A DNA stretch of 64,000 nucleotides from Pseudarthrobacter sp. ATCC 49987 (GCF_009928425.1 NZ_JAABNS010000001.1:1984001-2048000); one strand, 5' to 3'; shown: positions 27,832 to 37,412, counted from the stretch's first letter. Notes: a model not told the origin generated them from the sequence alone. Numbers and translations are program-made.

Positions 27832-30522
27832 ATGGCAGCCCCTGTGACGACATCCGCCTCGAGTCCAGAGAATCCTACTCTTTGGCACGCTCTGAGTACC
27901 GTGGCCGTCTTCGCCGGGTTGTCGTCGGGTCCGGGGGGACTCAGCGGCGCGGAGGCTGCCCGGCGGCTGGCGGACGCCGGCCCGAATGAGCTGAGTATCG
28001 CCGGCGCGACTCCCTGGTGGCGGGTGCTACTGCGGCAGTTCATCAGCCCGCTGATCGGGATCCTTCTCGTGGCCGCCGTGGTGACCCTGGTCCAGCAGCA
28101 CTGGGTGGACGCCGCCGCGATCTTCCTTATCCTGTGCATCAATGCCGCCCTGGGCTTCTTTCAGGAGCGCAAGGCGGAGGCGGCCGTGCTTGCCCTCCAA
28201 TCGCTCTCCACCCCGTCGTGCCGGGTGCTGCGGGACGGCACCGAACAGGTGGTTCCGGGACGCGACGTCGTCCCGGGCGACGTGGTGCTGCTGGAGAGCG
28301 GTGAACGGGTGCCGGCGGATCTGCGGCTTTTCGAAGCCAACGCCCTGCAGGTGGACGAGTCGATGCTGACGGGCGAATCTTTCGCCGCGTCCAAACACAC
28401 CGCTCCCCTGCCGGAAGACGTTGGCGATGCCGATAAGGCGAACGTGGCGTTCAGCGGAACATTTGTCGGCAGCGGCCGCGGCAGTGGTGTTGTGATTGCG
28501 ACCGGCGCCGGCACTGCCCTGGGGGAAATCAATGCCCTCGTCCAGGGGCCGGCCGGGAAATCACCGCTGCAGCTGCTCACCCACACCCTGGAACGGCGCA
28601 TCGGCCTGATCGTCCTCGCCGCCATCGTCTTCATCTTCATTGCCGGGCTGGTTCTCGGCCATGACGTCTCCCTCATGTTCCGCACCGCCGTGGGCCTGGC
28701 GGTGGCCGCCATTCCCGAATCGCTCCCGATCGTCCTGACGGTCGCGCTGAGCCTGGGGGTGTCCCGGATGGCCCGGCGGAACGCGATCGTCCGCACCCTG
28801 CCCGCGGTCGAGACGCTGGGGTCCACCAACGTCATTGGCTCGGACAAGACCGGGACGCTGACCGAGAACCGGCTTACCGTGGAGAGAATCTGGACCACCG
28901 CAGGGACGCTGGACATTGCCGACGGGGACGACGACAGCGGCGCAACGGACCCGCCGCTGGTCCGCGCGGTCCTGCGCGCCGGCGCGCTGACCAACGAGGC
29001 AACCCTCTCCGCCGAGGACGAGGACCTGGCGTACTCCGGCGACGCGGTCGACGCCGCGATGGCCAAGACCGCCGTCGTCCGGGCCGCCATCAGCGAAGCC
29101 GAACGCACGGCCGAACCACTGGCCCATCAACCCTATGAACCCCACGTGCGCTATTCGCAGACCATCCAACAGGACGCCGGCGGGCGCCGGACCCTGTACG
29201 TCAAGGGGTCCCCGGAAGCGGTGCTGGCTGCCGCCGTGGACATGGCGGGCCCCGGCAGGACCCTGCCCCTGGACGAGGCGCGGATCCACGCCGCCAACGA
29301 GGCGATGGGCCGGGACGGGCTGCGGGTCATTGCCGCCGGGTCCCGGATACTGGCCGAGAACGAGGAACTTCGCTCACCGCTGCCGCCGCCGTCGGGCCTG
29401 ACGTTCCTGGGTATGGAAGGCATGACCGATCCTCCGCGGGCCGGAGTAGCCGACGCCATCGCGGACTGCAGGCGGGCCGGGATCAAGGTCATGATGATCA
29501 CCCGAGACCATCCGGTGACCGCGACGGCCATCGCCGGCCGGCTCGGCCTCTCGACGAACAAACCCGCACTGACCGGCGCCGAAATGGCGGACCTCGATGA
29601 CCATATGCTCACCGCCCGCCTCGAACAGACGTCCGTCGCGGCACGGGTCTCCCCGGTCGAGAAGCTCCGGATCGTGCACGCACTGCAGGCCGCGGGGAAA
29701 ATCGTCGCCGTCACCGGTGACGGTGTCAACGACGCCCCGGCCCTCAAGGCGGCCGCGATCGGCGTGGCGATGGGTAGATCCGGGACGGATGTCGCCCGCG
29801 AATCCTCCGATGTTGTGCTGACCGATGACAATTTCGTCACCATCGTGCACGCCGTGGAAGAAGGCCGGGTCACGTTCTCCGCCGTCCGCAAGACCACCTA
29901 CTTCCTGCTCTCCACCGGGGCGGCCGCCCTGGTGGCCGTGACCTTGAGCGTCTTCGCCGAGACGCCCTTGCTGTTCCTGCCCGTGCAGATGCTGTGGATG
30001 AACGTGGTGACCAACGGGGTCCAGGACATCGCCCTGACCTTCGAACCGGCGGAAGGCGATGAACTCAGCCGCCCGCCGCGCCCGCCCTCCGAGGGCATCC
30101 TCTCGCGTACGCTGTGGTTCCGGGCCGGAATCACCGGGGCCTGGATGGCCCTGGCCGTGATCCTGAGCTTCATCGTGGCCCTGCACAACGGCTACCCCGA
30201 AACCCACGCACGGACGCTGGCGCTGACGATGTTCGTCATGCTCAGTTTCTTCCAGGTCTTCAGCTCCCGGGCCGAGAACAAATCCCTCTTCCAGCTCCGA
30301 CTGCTCGCCAACCAGCCGCTGCTCTACACCTCACTGGCTGCCTTGGCCCTGCACTGGGCCGTGATGACCTGGCCGGTCTCCGCAGACCTGCTGGGGCTCA
30401 CGCCCCTGCGTCCGTGGGAGTGGCTTCTCTGCATCGCCGTCGGCTCAACGGTGCTGATCATCGTCGAGGCCGAAAGGGCCGTCCGGCGCTGGGCACACCG
30501 CAACGACGTCCCGGCGGCATGA
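27832..30522 (+). CDS. P-type cation-transporting ATPase (P2-like)
   Basis: 896 aa from ATG 27832; an upstream ATG at 27766 in frame would add 22 residues. ATP-driven cation pump of the SERCA/PMA group. Seen: N-terminal cation-ATPase domain (LSGAEAARRLADAGPNELSI), actuator motif VDESMLTGES, M4 helix AAIPESLPIVLT, phosphorylation motif SDKTGTLTENR with Asp338, and hinge VTGDGVNDAPAL, followed by a C-terminal membrane domain. The M4 motif has Ser where Ca2+ and many other pumps have Gly (PEGLP), so the substrate cannot be fixed. Next to a CNNM-type gene it may belong to a divalent-cation module. Its stop overlaps the ATG of a GH65 fragment. Confidence 0.92.
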   Translation: MAAPVTTSASSPENPTLWHALSTVAVFAGLSSGPGGLSGAEAARRLADAGPNELSIAGATPWWRVLLRQFISPLIGILLVAAVVTLVQQHWVDAAAIFLILCINAALGFFQERKAEAAVLALQSLSTPSCRVLRDGTEQVVPGRDVVPGDVVLLESGERVPADLRLFEANALQVDESMLTGESFAASKHTAPLPEDVGDADKANVAFSGTFVGSGRGSGVVIATGAGTALGEINALVQGPAGKSPLQLLTHTLERRIGLIVLAAIVFIFIAGLVLGHDVSLMFRTAVGLAVAAIPESLPIVLTVALSLGVSRMARRNAIVRTLPAVETLGSTNVIGSDKTGTLTENRLTVERIWTTAGTLDIADGDDDSGATDPPLVRAVLRAGALTNEATLSAEDEDLAYSGDAVDAAMAKTAVVRAAISEAERTAEPLAHQPYEPHVRYSQTIQQDAGGRRTLYVKGSPEAVLAAAVDMAGPGRTLPLDEARIHAANEAMGRDGLRVIAAGSRILAENEELRSPLPPPSGLTFLGMEGMTDPPRAGVADAIADCRRAGIKVMMITRDHPVTATAIAGRLGLSTNKPALTGAEMADLDDHMLTARLEQTSVAARVSPVEKLRIVHALQAAGKIVAVTGDGVNDAPALKAAAIGVAMGRSGTDVARESSDVVLTDDNFVTIVHAVEEGRVTFSAVRKTTYFLLSTGAAALVAVTLSVFAETPLLFLPVQMLWMNVVTNGVQDIALTFEPAEGDELSRPPRPPSEGILSRTLWFRAGITGAWMALAVILSFIVALHNGYPETHARTLALTMFVMLSFFQVFSSRAENKSLFQLRLLANQPLLYTSLAALALHWAVMTWPVSADLLGLTPLRPWEWLLCIAVGSTVLIIVEAERAVRRWAHRNDVPAA

Positions 30523-30828
30523 CCAGCGCTCCGAACCCCGGCGAGGCTGTTCCCGGGATTCCGGCGTCCGGCCTCGACTCCACACCTTCCGGGTGGGCCG
30601 GCGCCGAGTCCGGCAGCAGCCCGTGGCTGCTGGGCTACGACGGCTATGATCCGGCGGTCGAAGGCCTGCGCGAGGCCCTCTGCACGCTCGGCAATGGCGA
30701 TTGGGCCACCCGGGGAGCCGCGCCCGAAGCCGACGCGGACGTCGTGCACTACCCGGGAACTTACCTGGCCGGCGTCTACAACCGGGTGCGCCAGCTCTGC
30801 CACGGTGTCCCTTTTGCCCAGCCGGGGG
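30519..30828 (+). pseudogene. GH65 (disaccharide phosphorylase/hydrolase) N-terminal fragment
   Basis: The ATG overlaps the ATPase stop (ATGA). Residues ~33-90 match the start of family GH65: WLLGYDGYDPAVEGLREALC, TLGNGDWATRGAAPEADADV, YPGTYLAGVYNRV. After ~100 codons (PFAQPGEDRR) the family sequence stops abruptly and the frame runs into unrelated DNA that reads, on the other strand, as a DUF1016 remnant. Full proteins are about 750-800 aa, so >85% is missing. Originally this was probably a trehalose/maltose/kojibiose phosphorylase-like gene co-transcribed with the ATPase. Confidence 0.75.
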
Positions 30829-30993
30829 AAGACCGTCGTAAGTTTGGGCGGCTAAGTACAGCTCGATCAGCTGGTGTTGATAGTCCGCAGAGCCTTGATT
30901 CGTGCGGCTCTGAACCTGTCCTTGGGCTTGCCCGAGGAGATCGGTGTAGCCGGTGGGGAGGGCGAGGTCGCACGGTTCACTCATGGCTTCCAT
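30829..30993 (-). pseudogene. DUF1016/YhcG-type nuclease, 5' fragment
   Basis: Starting at ATG 30993 (or 30984), the minus strand reads MSEPCDLALPTGYTDLLGQA, then QVQS in one frame, ARIKALRTIN in the next, and QLIELYLA back in the first. Together they resemble the N-terminus of DUF1016 (PDDEXK nuclease YhcG) proteins. Two compensating single-base changes and loss of everything after ~55 codons show it is dead. It abuts the GH65 fragment tail-to-tail, marking a recombination junction near 30.83 kb. Confidence 0.6.
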
Positions 30994-31354
30994 CTTAAGG
31001 AGCGGCCACGGCTTGGTACGCTGGCGGCAGGGTTCTTAGCCGAAGATTCCGGCTCCAGGTAGGACGTGCGGCAGCATTGCCTTCTACGCCGCACTGGTCC
31101 CGGGTCGAGTGGGCCGAGCAGCTGCTACCCGCTTACACACGCAGCAGCACCAGACACTCCCCCCGTCCTGACCGCCACCGCCTTCATCAATTGGTGGAAA
31201 GGCCATGGCAGCAAAGCCCAGCAGCTCCTGGAACTCGCACTCGAGGCCACCGCCTACCGACTGGCCAGGCTCAGCAAGCTCATGATCAGCTCCGGGTCAG
31301 TGGCCATGTCATGCCGTTCCCCCGCAGTCCTGCATGAACAGGTATCAGAGCGAA
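30994..31354. other. No intact gene
   Basis: A + strand frame contains TATAFINWWKGHGSKAQQLL and ALEATAYRLARLSKLMIS, which looks protein-like, but there is no start, ribosome binding site or family match. Probably remnant DNA between the junction at 30.83 kb and the direct repeat. Confidence 0.4.
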
Positions 31355-31679
31355 AAATCCGGACCAGCCGCAACCCCAGGTCAATCAAAAAGACTAATGA
31401 GCGAATCATGTTGTACGCGGTTCTAGCCACCATGAAGAGGTGAACGCGAAAACCCAACGGAAGGAATAACAAGGATGAACACCCAGAAGAGGCTTCGCAG
31501 GGCGGTACGCGGTCCGCCGTAGGCAGCCGCTCCCCCACACACAACCGAATAGGCCGTTTCCGGGACCCCACACACCCGGAACATCAGATCAGAGGCGAGA
31601 GTGTGGACACTGTCCACACGAAGAAACACCAAAAAGCCCCTGACCTGGGAAAACACGTGCCCGAGGTGGGACTCGAACC
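31355..31679 (+). repeat. Long direct repeat, copy 1 (left end of tRNA-Leu cassette)
   Basis: Aligns by eye, with scattered substitutions and small indels, to 40302-40625 in the same orientation. Shared blocks include CCGCAACCCCAGGTC, GGTGAACGCGAAAACCCAAC, CCCACACACCCGGAACATCA, and the last ~22 bases, which are the 3' end of tRNA-Leu. The two copies enclose about 8.9 kb. Confidence 0.88.
31601..31619. promoter_or_regulatory. Perfect palindrome, 9-1-9
   Basis: GTGTGGACA C TGTCCACAC. It lies in the left direct repeat just downstream of the tRNA-Leu remnant (minus strand). Relative to the right copy, both arms changed together (G/C swapped), keeping perfect pairing; this suggests a conserved hairpin or dyad operator. 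Confidence 0.6.
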
Positions 31680-31712
31680 GGGTTCCAGCCCTTGAATTTC
31701 CGCCACTCCCCC
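31658..31712 (-). pseudogene. tRNA-Leu remnant with internal deletion
   Basis: The minus strand starts with a degenerate acceptor/D-arm (GGGGGAGTGGCGGAA), skips the anticodon and variable arms, and ends with an intact T-arm and acceptor strand (GGTTCGAGTCCCACC, then TCGGGCA), identical to the 3' end of the tRNA-Leu(CAA) gene at 40604-40685. It is too short to fold as a tRNA. It looks like the second attachment copy left by integration or duplication at that tRNA. Confidence 0.65.
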
Positions 31713-32187
31713 GAAAACATCCACAATCCGGGCCAGTCTGGCCCCGGTACGGCCCGATCCGAAGCCCAGGGTGTGCACATTGTGCACACCCACTTTCTCG
31801 CGCACTTCGCCGCCCCCAACCACGCTGCTTAAACGGCCGTTTGGGCGTGGCGGTTGTGTATTGCGCGCGATTTCGCTCCGATAAGAAAAGCAGCCCTCCG
31901 GAGCCGGACCGGCTGCAAACAAGCACCGCGCAACAGGGCGGCGCTCATGCTGGAAATCAACGAACATCAGGGCGGCGGTTCCTCCTCTCCGAACATCTCA
32001 TGGAGAAACGAACCGCAAACTAAATGACAAACCGACAGGTCGGCCCTCCACGAAGTGGGCACGGACCACGAACGGCGCAGCCGAGCCCGCCTCCAAGACC
32101 ACAAGTGAGCGCCCTCGGAGGGGGACCACCCTCAGCAGATGTAACCAACATGCTTGGCTGGGTACAGCTAGCGCGCCCGTTGTACTA
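31713..32187. other. No clear gene; third palindrome inside
   Basis: No frame with support on either strand. Contains the palindrome at 31771-31789. Confidence 0.45.
31771..31789. promoter_or_regulatory. Perfect palindrome, 9-1-9
   Basis: GTGTGCACA T TGTGCACAC, same arms as the copy at 40547-40565 but outside the direct repeat. Confidence 0.5.
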
Positions 32188-32375
32188 GGACTCCTCGGGG
32201 CGCCCGCCAAAGATCATCGAGGCCAGCGCCATTACCCCGCTGACGGTGAATACTGCCGGCCACGCGCCGATCTTCTTCGCCAGGGGGTGGGACGCGCCAA
32301 AGGCCGCAACATACGTGCCCGTGAGGGCGGCAGCCCGGCCCGCGCCGGCGTCGTTTTTCCAAACCGCGAAGCGGG
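32188..32375 (-). pseudogene. Possible C-terminal fragment of a membrane protein
   Basis: The frame ending at TAG 32188 reads RAAALTGTYVAAFGASHPLA, KKIGAWPAVFTVSGVMALAS and MIFGGRPEES: two hydrophobic stretches resembling the end of an integral membrane protein. No start or ribosome binding site is visible upstream. Family not recognised. Sequence from 32376 to about 32760 holds nothing else I can support. Confidence 0.25.
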
Positions 32376-32764
32376 GGCAGCTTGGGTTGACATAGTCATT
32401 GGAATGTCATTGTTCTTCTTGAGGCCCAATAGCGAGGACCTAAACTAGGCTCCATACAACAAGATCACTCTTTCTGTTGCAGCGACGCGGCACATTGAAT
32501 CTCGATTTAGCTAGAAGGTCCCAACCCCACGGAATCCATCCCTCCCAACAGCGTCGTTGCCGGCGGTCCGGACGGGTCACCGCACGACCAGATCAGACGC
32601 TAGGAAAAATTCGAACATTGGCGGAGCTGTTACGGCAGCGCCATTGACGCTCCCGGTCGGCTGGAAAAACAGAAAAGCTAGTGCGACCGGGTTTCAATCC
32701 AACAGCCCTGAGCCTCGACGGTCAGGGAGGCACTTCGGATCCTCTTGGCCGCCCGGCGCCCGGT

Positions 32765-33085
32765 GGAGACCAGCGGGCCCTCGATCTGGGAATCGACGCA
32801 CGCTCGCCGCTGACTCCTGCCCAAGTCATGACAGCCCGGGCTGGCGGGCCAGGGACGGCGACGGCGCAGCCGCCGCTGTCGCACGCGCCGAGGCACGCCG
32901 GCTCGCATCCGCCGTCATATCGCCCTCCGCGCGGAGCTGGAGGCCAACCAGCGGGCCTTGGCTGAGCATGTTGACCGCATGGCCCCGGGAGCCCTGGACA
33001 TCCACGGGGTCGGCGCGGGTGACCGCGGCGATCATCCTCGCCACGTACGCGCACCATGGCCGGTTTCATTCGGAGCGGCGCCCGT
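32765..33085 (+). pseudogene. IS110-family transposase fragment, frameshifted
   Basis: Pieces in different frames line up with the middle of IS110-type (DEDD) transposases: ALDLGIDARSPLTPAQVMTA, then ARDGDGAAAAVARAEARRLA, then HIALRAELEANQRALAEHVD, GALDIHGVGA and VTAAIILATYAHHGRFHSE. The last block is the start of the Transposase_20 region. The N-terminal catalytic part and the C-terminus are missing and at least two frameshifts separate the blocks. It runs antisense into the end of the LuxR-type regulator gene. Confidence 0.6.
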
Positions 33086-35446
33086 CAGATGCCTGCTGCC
33101 GGGCTGTGAGCTGGCGACCGGTTCAGGCCTGCCGGAAGTCCCCTGCTCGTTTGCCATCCAAGCCACAATCTGGACGCGCGAGGTGAACCCCAGCTTGGCG
33201 AGAATGCTCTCGACATGACCTCCGACAGTTCGGGTGGAGATTACCAGCGACTCCGCGATGGCGCGGTTACTGAGCCCCTTGGACACCTGCTCGGCAATTT
33301 CTTGCTCGCGTCTGGTGAGCGGCGACGTTTTCGCCGCTGCAACCGGGCGCGAATTTGAGCCTAGCGCCAAGGCTATGGCCTCATCCTTGCCTAAATCTCC
33401 TTGTTCGGCGGCCAGTTGCATAAAACGCTGCCTGCCAAGCTCGCTCACAACAGTTTCGTTGGAGTGCTCAGAGTCCCACCGGATGTGCGGGCCGAAGGCT
33501 CCCACTTTAGTGCCCAGACCAGCCCAGACTGAGCCCGCGGCGTTGGCTAACTCCGCGGCCCTTTCAAACTGAAGTGTGGAAGCTGCGATCCAGGACATGA
33601 GTTCGATGCTCAGGGCAGTGCAAATACTGTCTTTGAACTCCCGCTGTATCTTCAAGGCTTCGGTCGCCGCTTTCTTGGCCGCGACCATCTCGCCCAGATG
33701 CCACCGGCACAGTCCGGTAATCCACAGCGAATATGCATGAGTCCACCGTTCGCCGTGGGTGCTGCTCAGTTGCAGCACGTGGCTGCACGTGTCCAAGGCG
33801 GCCTCGAGCTGACCGTCATAGGCTTGTGCCATCGCCAACTGGAAGAGCCCGGTGAGCGCTGAAGCGGTGTCTCCGGCCTTCATTTGAACGCCGATAGATT
33901 GGCGGTAAAGCTCCATTGCCTCACGCGGATTTCCCGAGAAAAGCTGGTGGAGTGCGGACCCGTGGGCTGCGTGCGCTTCCAGAATGCGATCACCAAGCGC
34001 CTCGGCCATCTCATGGCACGCCGTGAGATAGACGGCTGCCGCCTCACGATCGCCCTGAATAAGGCATACCCAAGCCGCGACCCACAGCGCACCCCCGTGT
34101 TCAGGTCCGGGCCCGTCCTGCAGGTCCAAAATTCGATCCAGCCAGCGCCGACCGTCGCTAAGGAATCCCCCTGCAATCCAGTGATAGCGCAGCAGCGAGG
34201 CCAGTTCGGCTGCGGCGTGGACTTCCCCAGGCGTGTTCACCGACCATTCCAGCGCCGAGAGCAGGTTGGCGTGATCCGCCCGCATGGCGGCGAGTGATAC
34301 CGCCTGCCCTGGGCCACACCAGCGGTCCACCATACCGGCGGCCCGGCTGAGATAGTGGTCTCGGTGACGCGCCTTAAGCACCCCGTGTTCCCCCACTTTT
34401 TCCAGCAGCTGGACCCCGTACTCGCGCACCGTCATCAACTGCCGGTAGCGGACCTGTTCGCCGGACCGCTCCGTCAGGATGATGGATTTGGCCACCAGAC
34501 GGTCCAACAGATCGACAATTTGGTCTGCCTCCAGCTCGCCGAAACCGCATACATCCTCGGCAGCGGTGAGGTCGAAGCTACCGGGGAACACCGAAAGTCT
34601 GGCCCACAGCAGTTGCTCGGCGACCGTGCACAGTTCATAGCTCCAATCAATCAGCGCGCGCAAGGTCTGCTGCCTTGGGAGCGCAACCCGGTTGCCACGG
34701 GTGAGTAACTCGAAACGGTGGTCCAGCCGTGCCCCGATCTGCGTGACGGAAAGCGCCCGCATCCGGGTGGCCGCCAGCTCAATCGCCAGCGGAATGCCGT
34801 CGAGCCTGGAGCAGAGTTGAATCACTGCATCACGGTTCTCATCAGTTACTGAGAAGTCCGGGACGATGCTCCGCGCACGGTCAATCAGCAGGCGGACCGC
34901 CTCAAAATGGTCTAGCCCCTGCGTTTCGTAAACCCCGTCGGTCGACGGTGTAGACAGGGGCGGAATCAGGCAAATATGTTCACCGGAAATGCCCAACGGC
35001 TCACGGCTCGTGGCAAGGATCCGCAGCCCCGGCGCCTTGTCGAGCAGCTCCGCGACGAGTTTTGCTGCCCCGTCCAGCAGATGCTCGCAGTTGTCGACAA
35101 CCAGCAGCGCCTGCCGGGGCCGCAGAAAGTTGACCAGCTGATCCGTCGCCGAACGGTTGGACTGGTCGGGAACTGCCAGAGCAGACGCAATGGTCGAGGC
35201 CAAACCGGATTCGTCCTCCAGGCTAGCGAGCTCGGCCACCCAGACGCCGTCGCGGAAAGCCTTGCGGGATCTGTCGGCAAGCTCGACGGCGAGTCTGGTT
35301 TTGCCCACGCCTCCGGGACCCGCAAGGGTGACGAGGCGGGACTCTGTCATCCGCCTTTTCGCCTCATCAAGTTCCCTGCGTCGTCCCACGAAACTTGTCA
35401 GCGAATAATGCGCGGCAACGGTGGCGCGCATTTGCGTTTCACTCAT
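33032..35446 (-). CDS. Large LuxR-family ATPase regulator (NB-ARC/TPR/HTH)
   Basis: 804 aa from ATG 35446; a longer frame reaches 35542. Order of parts: FVGRRRELDEAKRRM, Walker A GPGGVGKT at residues 43-50, Walker B ALLVVDNCEH, sensor-like LRILATSREPLGI and GIPLAIELAATRMRAL as in NB-ARC/STAND ATPases, a middle region of TPR-like helices, and a C-terminal LuxR HTH (about 704-764: LTRREQEIAEQVSKGLSNRA, TRTVGGHVESILAKLG). The family acts as ligand- and ATP-gated activators. It is divergent from the monooxygenase gene across 240 bp, so it probably controls the catabolic genes. The last ~18 codons overlap an antisense IS110 remnant, so the original C-terminus may have been replaced. Confidence 0.88.
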   Translation of the reverse strand: MSETQMRATVAAHYSLTSFVGRRRELDEAKRRMTESRLVTLAGPGGVGKTRLAVELADRSRKAFRDGVWVAELASLEDESGLASTIASALAVPDQSNRSATDQLVNFLRPRQALLVVDNCEHLLDGAAKLVAELLDKAPGLRILATSREPLGISGEHICLIPPLSTPSTDGVYETQGLDHFEAVRLLIDRARSIVPDFSVTDENRDAVIQLCSRLDGIPLAIELAATRMRALSVTQIGARLDHRFELLTRGNRVALPRQQTLRALIDWSYELCTVAEQLLWARLSVFPGSFDLTAAEDVCGFGELEADQIVDLLDRLVAKSIILTERSGEQVRYRQLMTVREYGVQLLEKVGEHGVLKARHRDHYLSRAAGMVDRWCGPGQAVSLAAMRADHANLLSALEWSVNTPGEVHAAAELASLLRYHWIAGGFLSDGRRWLDRILDLQDGPGPEHGGALWVAAWVCLIQGDREAAAVYLTACHEMAEALGDRILEAHAAHGSALHQLFSGNPREAMELYRQSIGVQMKAGDTASALTGLFQLAMAQAYDGQLEAALDTCSHVLQLSSTHGERWTHAYSLWITGLCRWHLGEMVAAKKAATEALKIQREFKDSICTALSIELMSWIAASTLQFERAAELANAAGSVWAGLGTKVGAFGPHIRWDSEHSNETVVSELGRQRFMQLAAEQGDLGKDEAIALALGSNSRPVAAAKTSPLTRREQEIAEQVSKGLSNRAIAESLVISTRTVGGHVESILAKLGFTSRVQIVAWMANEQGTSGRPEPVASSQPGSRHLTGAAPNETGHGARTWRG

Positions 35447-35687
35447 GTGGCAACAGTCCGTTCTAGGGGCGGGCAAGGCCAAAGCCTCTGCTTGCACTAT
35501 CCGCTCCCGAGGGTCCACTTTACGTGATGTGCGCCACAACACGGGTACACGGTCAGGTAATTATCCCCGTGCCTGGGACCAGCGGGGTGAGCCATGCTCG
35601 GTAGCACCAAGCTGGCTGCTGACGGAACTGAAGGCACGCCCAGCCGGGACATGCGATGAACCGCTATAGGAACAAGAGGAGCACCCT
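35447..35687. promoter_or_regulatory. Divergent intergenic region, LuxR regulator / monooxygenase
   Basis: 241 bp between two divergent starts, expected to hold both promoters and the operator of the regulator. I see no unambiguous -35/-10 pair. The monooxygenase ribosome site is AGAGGAG just before its ATG. Confidence 0.5.
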
Positions 35688-37370
35688 ATGCCGAATTCAA
35701 AGACAAACAGCACGGTTGACGGCAGCCGACAATTCGAGCGGGAAGAATACGACGCGATCGTCATTGGTGCCGGCTTTGCCGGCCTTTACGCAGTCCATAA
35801 GCTGCGGGACCAGTTGGGACTGTCCGTGCGTGCCTTCGACGTCGCGTCCGACGTCGGCGGCACCTGGTTCTGGAACCGTTACCCGGGCGCCCGGTGCGAT
35901 ATTGAGAGCTTTCACTACTCCTACTCGTTCTCCGAGGAGCTCCAGCAAGAATGGAAATGGAGCGAACGCTTCGCGGGGCAACCGGAAATCCTGAAGTACC
36001 TCAACCATGTGGCCGACCGCTTCGATCTGCGCCGGAACATCCAGTTCAACGCGCACATCGTCTCGGCCGTTTTCGATGAGACCGCCAGCAGATGGGACGT
36101 CACCACGGATACCGGCGTCCAGGCCAGGGCCCAGTTCATCATCTCCGGTGCCGGCAACCTTTCCGTCGCCAAGGACCTCGAGTTCCCCGGGCGCGAAACC
36201 TTCACCGGCGAGGTGCACTCCACCGGCGCATGGCCCCATGAGGGATTGGATTTCACCGGTAAGCGCGTCGGAGTCATCGGCACCGGTGCCAGCGGCATCC
36301 AGGTGATCCCCGAAATCGCCAAGCAGGCAGCGCACCTCACCGTGTTCCAGCGCACGCCCAACTACGCCACCCCAATTGGCAACGCGCCTATGGACGACGA
36401 GTTCGAGCACGAGGTCAAGAGCAATTACCGGGAATACCGAACCCGCTCCCGGAACCATTTCCTAGGAGTTCCCTACAACGACGTCCAGCCCTCTGCCCTG
36501 GCCGTTTCCGAGGAGGACCGCCGCCGCACATACGAGGAGCGTTGGAAGCAGGGCGGCTTCCGCCTGTTCACAGACAGCTTCGGCGACCTCCTGGTCAACA
36601 AGGACGCCAACGACACCGTCGCCGAGTTCGTCCGAATGAAGATCCACGAGCGGGTCCGCGATCCGAAGGTCGCAGACCTGCTGGCGCCGAAGGACTACCC
36701 CTACGGCACCAAACGACCTCCCCTGGAGACGGACTACTACGAGGCGTACAACCGGGACAACGTCACCCTCGTGGACATCAAGGGTTCCCCCATCACGGAG
36801 ATCACCCCAACAGGGATCAAGACCGCTGACGGCGGAGCCTTCGAGCTGGACGTCATCGTGTTGGCTGTGGGCTTTGATGCCATGACCGGGCCCTTGCTGA
36901 ACATGGGCATCGTGGGACGCAAGGGGCTGAAGCTCACCGACAAATGGGAAGACGGCCCGCTTACCTACCTCGGCCTGACCATCAACGGCTTTCCCAATCT
37001 ATTCCTGATCACCGGGCCGCAGAGCCCTTCCGTGCTCTACAACATGCCCCTGGCCATCGAGGACCATGTGGATTTCTCCACGGACGCGATCAGGTACATG
37101 CGCGAGCGCGGCATGGAAACCATCGAACCGACGGCTGAGGCTGAACAGGCGTGGGTGGAAGGTTCGAACGCCATCGCCGAGGCCACCCTTTTGCCCGGCA
37201 CCGATTCCTGGTACATGGGAGCAAATATCCCCGGGAAGCCACGCAAGTGCCTGGTCTACCTCGGCGGCGCACCCACGTACCGCGGAATTTGCGACGAGGT
37301 CGTCGCGAAGGATTACGACGGATTCGTGCTAGCTGGCGCCGAATCGAACACGCCGCTTCCCGTCGCCTAG
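35688..37370 (+). CDS. Baeyer-Villiger-type flavin monooxygenase
   Basis: 560 aa. FAD- and NADPH-dependent oxidation of a ketone to an ester or lactone. Seen: FAD Rossmann motif GAGFAG (27-32), the conserved VGGTWFWNRYPGARCDIES block that is typical of type I BVMOs, the second (NADPH) Rossmann motif GVIGTGASGIQVIPE near residue 195, and FQRTPNYATPIGN. The BVMO fingerprint FxGxxxHxxxW is present as FTGEVHSTGAWP (172-183), with the His one position early and Ser where His is expected. Length is normal for cyclohexanone/phenylacetone monooxygenase relatives. It heads a run with two alpha/beta hydrolases and a YciI-like gene, consistent with ketone-to-lactone breakdown. Substrate not deducible. 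Confidence 0.92.
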   Translation: MPNSKTNSTVDGSRQFEREEYDAIVIGAGFAGLYAVHKLRDQLGLSVRAFDVASDVGGTWFWNRYPGARCDIESFHYSYSFSEELQQEWKWSERFAGQPEILKYLNHVADRFDLRRNIQFNAHIVSAVFDETASRWDVTTDTGVQARAQFIISGAGNLSVAKDLEFPGRETFTGEVHSTGAWPHEGLDFTGKRVGVIGTGASGIQVIPEIAKQAAHLTVFQRTPNYATPIGNAPMDDEFEHEVKSNYREYRTRSRNHFLGVPYNDVQPSALAVSEEDRRRTYEERWKQGGFRLFTDSFGDLLVNKDANDTVAEFVRMKIHERVRDPKVADLLAPKDYPYGTKRPPLETDYYEAYNRDNVTLVDIKGSPITEITPTGIKTADGGAFELDVIVLAVGFDAMTGPLLNMGIVGRKGLKLTDKWEDGPLTYLGLTINGFPNLFLITGPQSPSVLYNMPLAIEDHVDFSTDAIRYMRERGMETIEPTAEAEQAWVEGSNAIAEATLLPGTDSWYMGANIPGKPRKCLVYLGGAPTYRGICDEVVAKDYDGFVLAGAESNTPLPVA

Positions 37371-37412
37371 GCGAATCCCCCACCACCTACACACTATTCA
37401 AGGAGAAATTGC

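Noticed and set aside
31658..31712. A functional tRNA or tmRNA end at the left repeat
   Set aside because: Only 55 nt with no anticodon arm; it matches tRNA-Leu ends with an internal deletion.
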